Source: an uncultured Rikenellaceae bacterium (GTDB taxonomy: Bacteria > Bacteroidota > Bacteroidia > Bacteroidales > Rikenellaceae). From it: a DNA stretch of 64,000 bases. Within the stretch, counting starts at the first letter, position 1. Each line of letters begins with the position of its first letter. The stretch lies in NCBI GenBank assembly GCA_910577285.1, contig CAJTLO010000002.1, positions 186,001 to 250,000 on the forward strand. Direction: 5' to 3'. Shown here in pieces: positions 24,593-33,124 of this stretch. Made by a program: the position numbers and the translations under genes. The notes under the pieces are model-generated. The model worked only from the letters and a program-made list of their open reading frames with translations. It did not search any database and was not told where the DNA came from.

Positions 24593-24726
24593 GGGCTTTG
24601 TGCGGCCCAGGTGATAAAAATCGGTTGCGTGCGACGAATCTTCCACAAAAATCATTAAGTTTGCATCTTGCGGCGGAGGTCCGTCGCAAAGTGATTTCGG
24701 AACTTAACTTTAATACAAACAGAGAG

Positions 24727-25497
24727 ATGAAAAAATTATTGATCGTTCTGTCGGTTTTCGCGCTGGGCTTCTCCGCCTGCGATTCGAAGACCGCTGCCAC
24801 GGGCGAAGGCGATGCTCAGACCGTCGAGAACGGTGAAACGGCGAAACGCAAAACCGGCATGAAGCTGAAAAGCGAATCCGATTCGATCTCCTATGCGATC
24901 GGTGCGGATTACGGCCGTTACCTCAAGAATGCGAAGGAGACGATCGGTGCCGACCTGAACGAAAAGGTGGTGCTGAAGGCTATCCGTGAGGCGATGGAGG
25001 ACAAGAGTACGCTGACCCAGGAGGAAGGATTCGCCTTCATGCAGGAGTATTTCACCGTGCGGGTGCCCGAAAGGAACCGCAAGGCGGGCGAAGCATGGCT
25101 GGAGGAGATGGCCGCACAGCCCAACGTGCAGAAGACCGAGAGCGGCCTGCTTTACGAGATTCTCGTTCCGGGCAGCGACAAGAAGGCTACCAGCGTCAGG
25201 GACGAAGTGAAGGTCAAATACCGCGGTTATCTGCGCGACGGTCGCGACTTCGACAACAACTACGAGAAGGCCGATACCGCCCGTTTCGCACTCAACCGTG
25301 TCGTGAAGGGCTGGGGCGAAGGCTTGCAGCTCGTGGGCGAGGGCGGTAAGATCAGGCTCTACATCCCCTCCGACCTCGGTTACGGCGCAATGGGTCGCCG
25401 TGGCACCATCATCGGCCCGAACGAACCGCTCGTGTTCGATGTCGACGTGATAGAGGTGATTCCTGCGGAGCCCGTCGAGCCCGCAGCTACGAAATAA
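24727..25497 (+). CDS. FKBP-type peptidyl-prolyl isomerase lipoprotein
   Basis: 256 aa. The signal peptide ends in a lipobox (GFSAC), so it is a lipoprotein at the periplasmic side of the envelope. Residues ~45-145 match the FKBP N-terminal dimerisation domain (SDSISYAIGADYGRYLK), and ~150-250 form the FKBP isomerase domain (ESGLLYEIL, VKVKYRGYLRDGRDFDNN, IRLYIPSDLGYGAMG, LVFDVDVIEV), as in FkpA/Mip. It catalyses prolyl isomerisation during folding of exported proteins. The start ATG 24727 follows a -7 box TAAGTTTG at 24656-24663. A cyclophilin follows after 9 bp. Confidence 0.92.
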   Translation: MKKLLIVLSVFALGFSACDSKTAATGEGDAQTVENGETAKRKTGMKLKSESDSISYAIGADYGRYLKNAKETIGADLNEKVVLKAIREAMEDKSTLTQEEGFAFMQEYFTVRVPERNRKAGEAWLEEMAAQPNVQKTESGLLYEILVPGSDKKATSVRDEVKVKYRGYLRDGRDFDNNYEKADTARFALNRVVKGWGEGLQLVGEGGKIRLYIPSDLGYGAMGRRGTIIGPNEPLVFDVDVIEVIPAEPVEPAATK

Positions 25498-25506
25498 ACC
25501 CGACCG

Positions 25507-26139
25507 ATGAGGATCGGAAAGATCGTTTTTGCAGTGTGTGCGGCAGCCGTCGGGGTTGCCGCACTTTCTCTCTGCTCCTGTCGTTCGTGCCGTTCGCGGA
25601 TGCAGGAGGAGCCTGCGATCCGTACCGCGCTCCCCGGCGGGGATGTCGCGCTCGGGGAGGCGGGAGAGCATGTCGATATTCAGAAAGATAAAGAGAAGAT
25701 TATGACCTACGCGATTATCAGTACGGAGAAGGGCGATATGAAGGCCGAACTCTACACCAACGAAACGCCCGGAACGGCGCAGAATTTCATCAAGCTCGCC
25801 CAGAGCGGATTCTACGACGGATTGACCTTCCATCGGGTGATTCCGAATTTCGTGATACAGGGCGGGTGTCCTGAGGGCGACGGTACGGGCGGCCCGGGCT
25901 ATACCATCAAATGCGAAACCGATGCCCCTAGACAGTATCACGACAGGGGCGTGCTCTCCATGGCGCACCGCGGCAGGAATACGGGCGGTTCGCAGTTCTT
26001 CATCTGCCATAACCGGCAGAATACGCAGCACCTCGACGGAGTGCATACCTGCTTCGGAAAGGTGGTCGAAGGGCTGGATGTGATCGATGCGATTCGTCCC
26101 GGCGACCTCATACTCGCCGTACGGATCGTGGAGGAGTAG
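25507..26139 (+). CDS. cyclophilin-type peptidyl-prolyl isomerase with N-terminal anchor
   Basis: 210 aa. A hydrophobic N-terminus (VFAVCAAAVGVAALSLCSC) may be a lipoprotein signal with several Cys, or a membrane anchor. Residues ~66-210 are a complete small cyclophilin (MTYAIISTEKGDMKAELY, FHRVIPNFVIQGGCPEGDGTGGPGY, SMAHRGRNTGGSQFFIC, GKVVEGLDVID) with the FHRVIPNFVIQGG active-site strand and SQFFI. An internal ATG at 25702 would give a cytoplasmic version. It lies 9 bp after the FKBP gene, so they form a two-isomerase operon. Confidence 0.9.
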   Translation: MRIGKIVFAVCAAAVGVAALSLCSCRSCRSRMQEEPAIRTALPGGDVALGEAGEHVDIQKDKEKIMTYAIISTEKGDMKAELYTNETPGTAQNFIKLAQSGFYDGLTFHRVIPNFVIQGGCPEGDGTGGPGYTIKCETDAPRQYHDRGVLSMAHRGRNTGGSQFFICHNRQNTQHLDGVHTCFGKVVEGLDVIDAIRPGDLILAVRIVEE

Positions 26140-26474
26140 GGGCCGCTCCCCGGAGGGAAAAGCGACGGAGGTCGTCGGGGGCGGTGCCCGCATGCGACAT
26201 TCCGGTTTCTCCGGTGATTCGGCCGCGTGCCCGCGTGCGTTTCCTCGTCTTTGCGGAGGGGGGACGTGCTATCCGGGATTTTGTGAAACCTGCTGGAAAT
26301 GAAGAGCGGAGGCTGTGCGAGTTCTTATCGTACAGCCTCCGTTGTCGTACGACTGCCGGTGTTGGGGTTCCTTTGCCTTCCGTGCGGTGCGGGGTGGGCC
26401 GGGTGCGAAAGCCGCGGGGACGGATGCGCCCGGTACGGGAATAATTCGTATCTTGCGGTAAATTTTCAAGTGTT
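26140..26474. other. intergenic region, 335 bp
   Basis: Contains a terminator-like hairpin at 26307-26341 after the cyclophilin gene. Beyond it, no exact promoter boxes were found; GTATCTTG at ~26449 is a weak -7 candidate for the DUF3127 gene. Confidence 0.5.
26307..26341 (+). terminator. terminator-like hairpin
   Basis: CGGAGGCTGT (26307-26316) / ACAGCCTCCG (26332-26341), 10-bp stem followed by a weak T-tract (TTGTCG). Confidence 0.5.
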
Positions 26475-26837
26475 ATGGAATTCGAAGGAACGGTTTATAA
26501 AGTGTTGCCGCTGGTCAAGGGAACGAGCCAGCGCGGTGAATGGATGAAGCAGGAGGTGGTGTTCGAACTGCCGGGCGAGTTCAACAGGAAGATATGCGTG
26601 GGCTTTTGGGGCGACAAGGCACACGATGCCGGAGCGCTCCGCGAGGGCGAGAAGGTGGCGGTGTCGATCAATGTGGAGTCGCGCGAGTATAACGGCCGGT
26701 GGTTCACCGAGGCCCGCGGATGGAAGATGACACGGGCTGCCGCACAGCCGCCGATGCCCGATGCGGTCGACATGCCGCCTTTCGCGGAGGAGAGTCCCGC
26801 CTATTCCAACGCTCCGGCCGACGACCTTCCCTTCTGA
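26475..26837 (+). CDS. DUF3127 protein, predicted OB-fold
   Basis: 120 aa. The core (residues ~1-85) follows the DUF3127 pattern: MEFEGTVYKVLPLVKGTS-x-GEWMKQEVVFELPG, then VGFWGDKAHD and SREYNGRWFTEARGWKM, an OB-like fold. The tail is Pro/acidic and ends in DDLPF, which resembles the acidic Asp-Asp-x-Pro-Phe tail of single-stranded DNA-binding proteins that recruits partner proteins. A DNA-maintenance role is therefore plausible but inferred. It is followed by a tiny gene after 88 bp. Confidence 0.8.
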   Translation: MEFEGTVYKVLPLVKGTSQRGEWMKQEVVFELPGEFNRKICVGFWGDKAHDAGALREGEKVAVSINVESREYNGRWFTEARGWKMTRAAAQPPMPDAVDMPPFAEESPAYSNAPADDLPF

Positions 26838-26925
26838 CGGGGTCGTTGCGCTCCGGTCCGCACCATTACGGCCGGAAAGTGGACGCGGCACCCTTTTTGC
26901 CGTTGTACCGACAAAAACGTTTGGT

Positions 26926-27099
26926 ATGAGTACAAGGGCGGAACTTGAGAAACAGGTCCGGGAGGCTCGTGAACGCCTCGACCGGGCTCCGTCGGATACG
27001 CCGGCGGAAGTATTGGCGGAGTGGCGGAAGGAGTACGACGAGCTGGTATTCCAACTCGACAACCTCTACGACGATCAGGTGAACGAGTTTACCGATTGA
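26926..27099 (+). CDS. small helical protein, 57 aa
   Basis: 57 aa, highly charged and probably a helical hairpin (ELEKQVREARERLDRAP, then AEVLAEWRKEYDELVFQL). No signal or membrane segment and no recognised family. The codon pattern is consistent with neighbours, and two tandem terminators follow immediately, which supports a real gene. ATG 26926 is the natural start. Confidence 0.55.
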   Translation: MSTRAELEKQVREARERLDRAPSDTPAEVLAEWRKEYDELVFQLDNLYDDQVNEFTD

Positions 27100-27111
27100 T
27101 AGGAATTGCGG

Positions 27112-27144
27112 CAGGCGGGATGAAACATCCTGCCTGTTGTTTTT
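27112..27144 (+). terminator. first of two tandem terminators
   Basis: CAGGCGGGATG (27112-27122) pairs with CATCCTGCCTG (27126-27136; one G-U pair), AAA loop, then TTGTTTTT. Confidence 0.75.
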
Positions 27145-27146
27145 GC

Positions 27147-27176
27147 GGGGTGCCTGTTTGCGGGCACCCCGTTTTT
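27147..27176 (+). terminator. second of two tandem terminators
   Basis: GGGGTGCC (27147-27154) / GGCACCCC (27163-27170), then GTTTTT. It begins three bases after the first terminator. Confidence 0.75.
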
Positions 27177-27480
27177 GCAGGGCCGTCGGGTCGCGGGCGG
27201 ACTGTTTTCGGAGCGGGCCGGGGCAGGTACGGTTCGTGTCCCGAACCGGATGCACTCCCTCCCGTGTTTTGTCGTTGCACGGCCGGTTCGGCGTGCCGTC
27301 CGGCCGCCGGGACGGATAACATTATAAATATTTATTTTATAATTATAAAAGGTGGATATTATGTATCTTTGCTAAGATAAGCGACGCGGGCAAGCCCGGC
27401 CGATCGTGCGGATAAGGGCTCGATCGGCGGTTTCCGCTCCCCGGCGTGCCGGATTTTGAAAAGGAAGCATGTAGAAAAAT

Positions 27481-29469
27481 ATGATAAGCGAATTGCGGGA
27501 ACGGATTGTCGGAATGCACTATCTCAACCACTGGATCGTGCTGATACTGGATACGGTGGCCTCGGTGCTGTGTACGTTCCTGGCCTGTCTGTTGGCGGGG
27601 CATCTCGTTTCCGGCGGTTCGGGAATGATGTCCATGGTGAAGATAACTTTGCTGTCGATTCCGGTCAGCGGGTTGTCGTTCTACCTCTTCCGCATCTACA
27701 GGAATATCATCCGTCACTCCACCTTGAGGGAGCTGTGGCGGCTCGTGGCGGCCTCCGGGGTGAAGATTGCGTTGCTGGCTGCGGTGGTGCTCGTCTTCAT
27801 GGAGCCGGAACGGCAGCTGCTCGTGGGTGGGTTGTTCGACCTGTTGATGACCACGGTGGTCTTGATCTGCATGCGGGTGGGCATGGTGCTGGGGTACGAC
27901 GTCATCGTTTCCAAAATATCCAACAGCAACAGCCACAGTCACCTGCTGATATACGGGGTGGACGACAGGAGCGTGGCGCTCGAAACCCGCATGCGCAACA
28001 GCAAACAGTATCATGTAGGCGGATTCTACAATTACGGAAAGGCCTACAAATCCTATCGTCTTGCCGACCTGCCCGTCTACTATTTCAACGACGAACAGGA
28101 TTTCGTCCATATAATCGCCCGACACAATATCGAGGGGATTGTTTTTCCCGACTACGAGAGTATCCGTGTCGAAAAGGAGCGGCTCATCCGCTACTGCGAG
28201 ATGCACCATGTACGGATGCTCATAGCGCCTCCGGTGGATGAGGTGAGCGGCGACAAGCTCGTTCCCGGCATCCGCGAGATCAAGATAGAGGACCTGCTGG
28301 GGCGCGACGAGATCAACATGGACGAAGAGGTGGTGGCGGCCGGTTTTCGCAACAGGACGGTGCTCGTTACCGGGGCTGCGGGGAGTATCGGCAGCGAATT
28401 GTGCCGTCAGCTCGCATCGTTCGGCGTGGGAAAACTGGTGCTGTTCGACTCCGCCGAAACACCGATGCATAACATCCGGCTGGAGCTGGAAGAGCGGTTC
28501 CCGCATCTGGAGTTCGTGCCGGTGGTAGGCGATGTGAGGCTCAAGGCGCGGGTGCGGATGATCTTCGAACGTTACCGTCCCGACGTGGTGTTCCACGCCG
28601 CCGCCTACAAACACGTCCCCCTGATGGAGGAGAATCCTTGCGAGGCGGTGGTCGTCAATGCGATAGGTACGCAGCATGTGGCCGACCTGTGCGTGGAGTA
28701 CGGCGTGGAGAAGATGGTGATGATATCCACCGACAAGGCGGTGAATCCTACCAACGTGATGGGAGCCTCCAAACGGTTGGCCGAGGTTTATGTACAGAGC
28801 TTGGGCGTGTCGATAGCCGAGGGGCGCACGCCGGGTCGTACGCGTTTCGTCACCACCCGGTTCGGCAACGTGTTGGGCAGCAACGGAAGCGTGATACCCA
28901 GGTTCATGGAACAGATACGGCACGGCGGGCCGGTGACGGTAACGCATCCGGAGATCACGCGCTTCTTCATGACCATTCTGGAGGCGTGTCGCCTGGTCAT
29001 GGAGGCGGCGACCATCAGCGAAGGCAACGAAATCATGGTCTTCGAAATGGGCGGGTCGACCCGCATCTCCGATCTGGCCAAGCGGATGATAGAGCTTGCC
29101 GGTTATGTGCCCGGCGTGGACATAGAGATCAAGTATACGGGGTTGCGGCCGGGTGAGAAACTCTACGAAGAGGTGCTCAGCGATATGGAGAACACCACTC
29201 CCACGATCCATAAGAAGATCAAGCTCGCCAAGGTGCGGAAGTATGGCTACGAAGAGGTTCGCCTGGCATTCAGAGAGCTGGAACGGCGGGCGCTGTCTGT
29301 CGATGTCCGCGGTACGGTGATGCTGATGAAAGAGGTGATTCCGGAGTTCGTGTCGAAGAACTCGCCGTTCGAGGCGCTCGATGCGGAGTTCGCCGCCCGG
29401 CGTAACGGCAAAGGGGATACGCCGGAAGGAGCTGCCGCCGGGAGCGGTGTCGGGATTGTCGGAGAATAG
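27481..29469 (+). CDS. membrane-anchored nucleotide-sugar 4,6-dehydratase (CapD/PglF/FlaA1 type)
   Basis: 662 aa. The N-terminal ~150 residues contain four transmembrane helices, and a regulatory CoA-binding-like region follows (~155-270). The catalytic SDR domain begins at ~290 with the NAD loop VLVTGAAGSIGSEL. The active-site segment STDKAVNPTNVMGASKR has Met where classical SDRs have Tyr, as in PglF/FlaA1 UDP-GlcNAc 4,6-dehydratases. Later signatures are TTRFGNVLGSNGSVIP and YTGLRPGEKLYEE. It makes a 4-keto-6-deoxy UDP-sugar for capsule, O-antigen or protein glycosylation at the inner membrane. It stands alone, away from a glycan cluster. Confidence 0.92.
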   Translation: MISELRERIVGMHYLNHWIVLILDTVASVLCTFLACLLAGHLVSGGSGMMSMVKITLLSIPVSGLSFYLFRIYRNIIRHSTLRELWRLVAASGVKIALLAAVVLVFMEPERQLLVGGLFDLLMTTVVLICMRVGMVLGYDVIVSKISNSNSHSHLLIYGVDDRSVALETRMRNSKQYHVGGFYNYGKAYKSYRLADLPVYYFNDEQDFVHIIARHNIEGIVFPDYESIRVEKERLIRYCEMHHVRMLIAPPVDEVSGDKLVPGIREIKIEDLLGRDEINMDEEVVAAGFRNRTVLVTGAAGSIGSELCRQLASFGVGKLVLFDSAETPMHNIRLELEERFPHLEFVPVVGDVRLKARVRMIFERYRPDVVFHAAAYKHVPLMEENPCEAVVVNAIGTQHVADLCVEYGVEKMVMISTDKAVNPTNVMGASKRLAEVYVQSLGVSIAEGRTPGRTRFVTTRFGNVLGSNGSVIPRFMEQIRHGGPVTVTHPEITRFFMTILEACRLVMEAATISEGNEIMVFEMGGSTRISDLAKRMIELAGYVPGVDIEIKYTGLRPGEKLYEEVLSDMENTTPTIHKKIKLAKVRKYGYEEVRLAFRELERRALSVDVRGTVMLMKEVIPEFVSKNSPFEALDAEFAARRNGKGDTPEGAAAGSGVGIVGE

Positions 29470-29897
29470 ATTGTTGCGAGGGGAATGCTTTTCCCGGAGC
29501 TTCGCAGGAGGGAATGCCAGCCGCATTGCGGATCTCTTTCGCTCGACGAAAAAGCCGTTCAACAACGTTGAACGGCTTTTGTCGGTTTTATAGGGGGCGT
29601 CCGCAGGAATGCGGGATTTGCCCGGCATCTTCCGTCCCGCCCGGCGGCTTGCGGGCACGGAACCGACCTGGGCGACGGCATGGGAGGTGGCGGTGCGATG
29701 GTCGATGGTACCGTAGGGAGGGCATGGGCTGCTATGAGATTTGAAAAGTGGTAAGTGGACGATGGTAATTGTGAAAAGTGCATTCGACCGTATTGCCGAA
29801 TCTGCTCCGAGTGCGAGCATGACCCTGTATTTGGTTGGACTTCTATAAATGTCGGGGAAATAATGTACTTTTAACGTAAAAACTAGATACATTCAAA
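29470..29897. other. intergenic region, 428 bp
   Basis: Contains the dehydratase terminator (29549-29587). Composition shifts from GC-rich to AT-rich near 29740, marking the left edge of the unusual stretch that contains the broken regulator gene. No gene is seen. Confidence 0.5.
29549..29587 (+). terminator. rho-independent terminator
   Basis: AAAGCCGTTCAAC (29551-29563) / GTTGAACGGCTTT (29567-29579) with AAC loop, then TGTCGGTTTTAT. Confidence 0.75.
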
Positions 29898-31719
29898 ATG
29901 ATTCAGATGAAAAATGATATAAAAGAGCCGACATTATTTGATGACATTGCATTTGTGGAGCGTTAGAGTCGTTAATAAAAGAAAATAGCGAATCTATAGA
30001 TGTTGAATTTAAATCGGCAAAAGGCGGATTTCCACGCAGTTTTTGGGAGACATATTCTTCGTTTGCCAATACTTATGGAGGAACGATCATTCTCGGAGTT
30101 AAAGAAAAAGATAACAAATTTAGTGTCGATAATTTATCTCAGGAGGATATTAAAAAATATAAGACAGAATTTTGGCGAAATGTTAACAATAAGCAATGCG
30201 TTAATCTTAATATTCTCAGAGATGAAGATGTTGTAGAAGGAGAATATAAGGAAGTTATTTATTGGTATTCGACATTCCGCGTGCTAACAGAAGTCAAAGA
30301 CCAATCTATCTGAAAGGTAATCCTGACAATTCTTATAAACGTAATCAGGATGGGGATTATTTATGTACTATGGAGGAAGTGCGTCGTATGTTTGCAGATG
30401 CTTCCATAGATAATCGACCTGCAGACTCTTGTATATTACATGGCTTTACTTTAGAAGATATAGATAGAGAGTCATTAATGCAATACAGACAACGGTTCGT
30501 GTCTATCAATCCGACGCATCCCTGGTTGTCTTTGGATGATAAAGACCTATTGATAAAGTTGGGAGGTTATAGAATAAGTCGTACAGAGAGGCGAGAGGGT
30601 TTGACATTAGCGGGATTATTGATGTTTGGTAGATATAACAGTATCGTGGATCCTGACGGATGTCCTGCGTATTTTCCAGATTATAAAGAATACTTTAGTT
30701 CGCATCCGGAAGACCGTTGGACTGCTCGAATATATCCGGACGGTACTTGGGAAGCGAACTTATTTCAGTTTTATATCAAAGTCTTTCAGAGACTTTCGGC
30801 TGCATTACCGAAGCCTTTTACATTGCAGAATGGTGCACGTATAGAGGACTCGCCTACGCACATTGCTTTAAGAGAAGCATTTGTCAATGCATTGATTCAC
30901 TGTGACTATTCTGTGAACTCCCATATAACGGTTAATTTATATAAAGATAGATATACCTTTTCAAATCCAGGATCACTGCTTATTTCCATATCGCAATATT
31001 ACCAAGGGGGCGAAAGTGTTTGTCGCAACAAAGCATTGCAACAAATGTTTATGCTGATTGGATTTGCAGAAAAAGCAGGTAGTGGAATAGATAAAATCTT
31101 ACAAGGTTGGAAGCAAGCCAATTTTAGAAAACCTCAAGTCGTAGAGAATGCTAATCCGGATAAAGTCACATTGGAATTGCCTCTTGTGAGTCTGTTGTCG
31201 GAAGAGGCTATTCTCTATTTAAAGACTTTATTTGGCAATGATATCACTACAATCGAGCCGGATAAATTACTAACGTTAGCAACTTGTTATAGTGAGGGAA
31301 GTGTAACTAATGATCGTCTACAGTTGGTGATAGATAAACATAGTACCGATATTACAAGGCTGCTGAAAGAACTTTGTAATGCTCATTATCTTATTCCTTC
31401 TGGTATCGGTCGTGGAACCCGTTATAAAATCAATGATGAATTTCGATTGTATTGTGTTGATGAAATGGTCGTAGGCAAAACGGCTTCCGTTCAGACAGAG
31501 CAAGTATATTTAGTGAATCAGCCTAATAATGTTCGTTATCAAATCTATAATCTGATAGTAGAAAATAAGCGCATTTCTAGAAAAGAATTGGCGCATAGAG
31601 TTGGTATTGCTCAGTCCGCAGTTCAAAAGCATATTGCTATTTTAATAAATATGGGGTGCATTGCGAAAGTGGGACGAACGAAAGGTAGCTACTTTAAGAT
31701 TCTCAAAGAATTTAAATAG
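29898..31719 (+). pseudogene. AlbA_2 (Schlafen-like) DNA-binding/ATPase-type regulator, two frameshifts
   Basis: Three frames join into one protein. ATG 29898 reads MIQMKNDIKEP...AFVER then TAG at 29964. The next frame gives LESLIKENSESIDVEFKS and the AlbA_2 signature (SSFANTYGGTIILGV), up to ~30263. The third frame runs VFDIPRANRSQRPIYLKG... to TAG at 31717. Adding one T to the TT at 29963-29964 and one T to the TT at 30262-30263 restores ~607 continuous codons. Downstream parts include a GHKL-like ATP-binding region (THIALREAFVNALIHCDYS, FSNPGSL) and a C-terminal winged helix (ISRKELAHRVGIAQSAVQKH). Family members are transcriptional or DNA-processing regulators. Base composition is far more AT-rich than neighbours, suggesting horizontal origin. 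Confidence 0.85.
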
Positions 31720-31754
31720 GTGGTCAAATAGGTGGTCAAATAGGTGGTCAAATA
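31719..31754 (+). repeat. 12-bp tandem repeat, three copies
   Basis: GGTGGTCAAATA three times, directly after the stop codon of the AlbA_2-type gene. In the gene's frame each unit carries a stop (VVK-stop); shifted by one base it reads GGQI three times, a motif often repeated in this protein family. Confidence 0.9.
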
Positions 31755-32007
31755 AAAAGGAAAAGTAAAAAGTTTGGGAAGGTTTACCTCAGGGTTTTTA
31801 TTGTCCTAAGCATATAGAATTGCTGCAGTTGTAGAGATAACAAAACGATCTATATGGATAAGTTTTGAGTTATCAACTCTAATGTGTGTCTGAGATATGT
31901 TAACGTTTGTTTTCGAGTGGTCGACGGGAATCGTTTTTTGATTTTTCGGTGTGTTGTGGTGAATTCGGTAAAACGGTTCCTGGGTTTTGCTCGGGCCTAA
32001 AAACAGA

Positions 32008-32035
32008 ACCGCTCTCAACTTGTTTGAGAAGCGGT
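32008..32035 (-). terminator. minus-strand terminator
   Basis: ACCGCTCTCAA (32008-32018) pairs with TTGAGAAGCGGT (32024-32035) with one bulge. On the minus strand it is followed by TCTGTTTTT. Confidence 0.55.
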
Positions 32036-32158
32036 GCTTATTGTGGCGATGGATTTGCGCCAGCATTGATGAGTGGAGTTGTTGACAAAGACCGGTGCCT
32101 TCTCTGGCACTGTGAGAGTTGCTCGGAAGTAGAGCACAAGGGTCATTCATTTCAAAAT

Positions 32159-32191
32159 AAAACCGCCCTCGAATAAAGTTGAGGGCGGTTT
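32159..32191 (-). terminator. terminator of tRNA-Thr
   Basis: AACCGCCCTC (32161-32170) / GAGGGCGGTT (32181-32190). On the minus strand the tail is TTTTATTTTG. It lies ~40 bp past the tRNA 3' end. Confidence 0.75.
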
Positions 32192-32232
32192 CGTTCGTGC
32201 TTCATTGCCGCAAGGCAATTTTTGCTTTGTCG

Positions 32233-32304
<72 letters not shown>

Positions 32305-32862
32305 ATTCATCTTTTCAGGAAGATTCCTGAAAGCGGGACAAAAATAGGCATCATTTTCCAAATTTCCAACAGTACGGGCAGATATTCGGATGATTTTGCT
32401 GTTATTCATAAAAGACGGGCTGTCGGCGCAGTTCGGAAGCGGGATTCCTTTGTCTGAAAAGCGTGCCTTGGCCGTGTCGGTCGGAAGGCGGAGGGGAGGT
32501 GCGGAGAGGGATACGGAGAGGAGGTGCGGTCGGAAGAAGAAGGTGCGGGGCCATCCCTCCGACGGAGGGGGCGGAGGCGATGCGTTGGGCCGGGGCGGTG
32601 AAGTTTCGGAAAAGAGGAGTGGGCGGGGCCGGGCCGGGTTTCGGAGTATCCGCCGGCGGAAAAGAGGGCGGAACAGGGGGTGGGCCGATTCGTTTTCCGG
32701 CGGATGCGGAGGGGTGAGGAATGCAGGGGGGTCTGCGCGGCGGAGGGGAGGCGGTCGGCAGGAAGGGGAGAGCGGACCGGGTGTTGCCGTTTGTCGTTTT
32801 TCGGGGGCGGCAGGATAATAAAACGTAAGAATTATTACTAATTTTGAGCCAAAATTATAACG
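32305..32862. other. intergenic region, 558 bp, with G-rich purine tract
   Basis: From ~32465 to ~32815 the plus strand is dominated by G and A, with many GGG and GGGG runs. An ORF spans it (32390-32818), but its translation is low-complexity Gly/Arg and I do not call it. At the right end TAATTTTG (32839-32846) is the -7 box for the next gene. Confidence 0.55.
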
Positions 32863-33075
32863 ATGGACAGATTCAGGAAATTACGCAGGGTGGTGGCGCT
32901 GCTGATCGTGCTGTTCGTGCTCGACCTGGCGTTGCTTCTGCTCATGATTCCCGTGCGCTCGTTCCTGACCTGGGCCGTGGCGGCGACGCAGGCTGTCGTG
33001 GTGCTCTATTTCGCCGTGCTTTCCCTGGGGCTTATCCGCGAGGGGGAAGACCGCGGGAAGGGAGAAGGCCGGTAG
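32863..33075 (+). CDS. small membrane protein, two TM helices
   Basis: 70 aa. Basic start MDRFRKLRR, two hydrophobic helices (VVALLIVLFVLDLALLLLMI and FLTWAVAATQAVVVLYFAVL) and a charged cytoplasmic-type tail (REGEDRGKGEGR). No family is recognised. The ATG is ~17 nt after the -7 box TAATTTTG, so the leader is very short. It lies 49 bp before the threonine dehydrogenase and may be its co-transcribed upstream gene. Confidence 0.65.
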   Translation: MDRFRKLRRVVALLIVLFVLDLALLLLMIPVRSFLTWAVAATQAVVVLYFAVLSLGLIREGEDRGKGEGR

Positions 33076-33124
33076 CCGGTCGGAGTCCTTTGCAGAGAGG
33101 TAGTATTTAAATACGAATATAGAA

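Larger units (their letters stand above)
27100..27480. other. intergenic region, 381 bp
   Basis: Holds two tandem terminators (27112-27176), an unassigned GC-rich stretch, then an AT-rich patch with a -7 box TATCTTTG at 27364-27371 that should start the following dehydratase transcript (~100 nt leader). Confidence 0.55.
31755..32232. other. AT-rich intergenic region, 478 bp
   Basis: Lies between the repeat and tRNA-Thr. It holds two minus-strand terminators (32008-32035 and 32159-32191). ORFs of 114 aa (minus) and 89 aa (plus) overlap these hairpins and have no recognisable domain, so no gene is called. No integrase or attachment-site duplication was found. Confidence 0.5.

Noticed and set aside
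31806..32176. 114-aa (minus) and 89-aa (plus) overlapping ORFs
   Set aside because: They cross two terminator hairpins, overlap each other and show no domain or start context.
32390..32818. 142-aa ORF in the G-rich tract
   Set aside because: Low-complexity Gly/Arg translation expected from purine-rich DNA. No domain; two frames are equally open.
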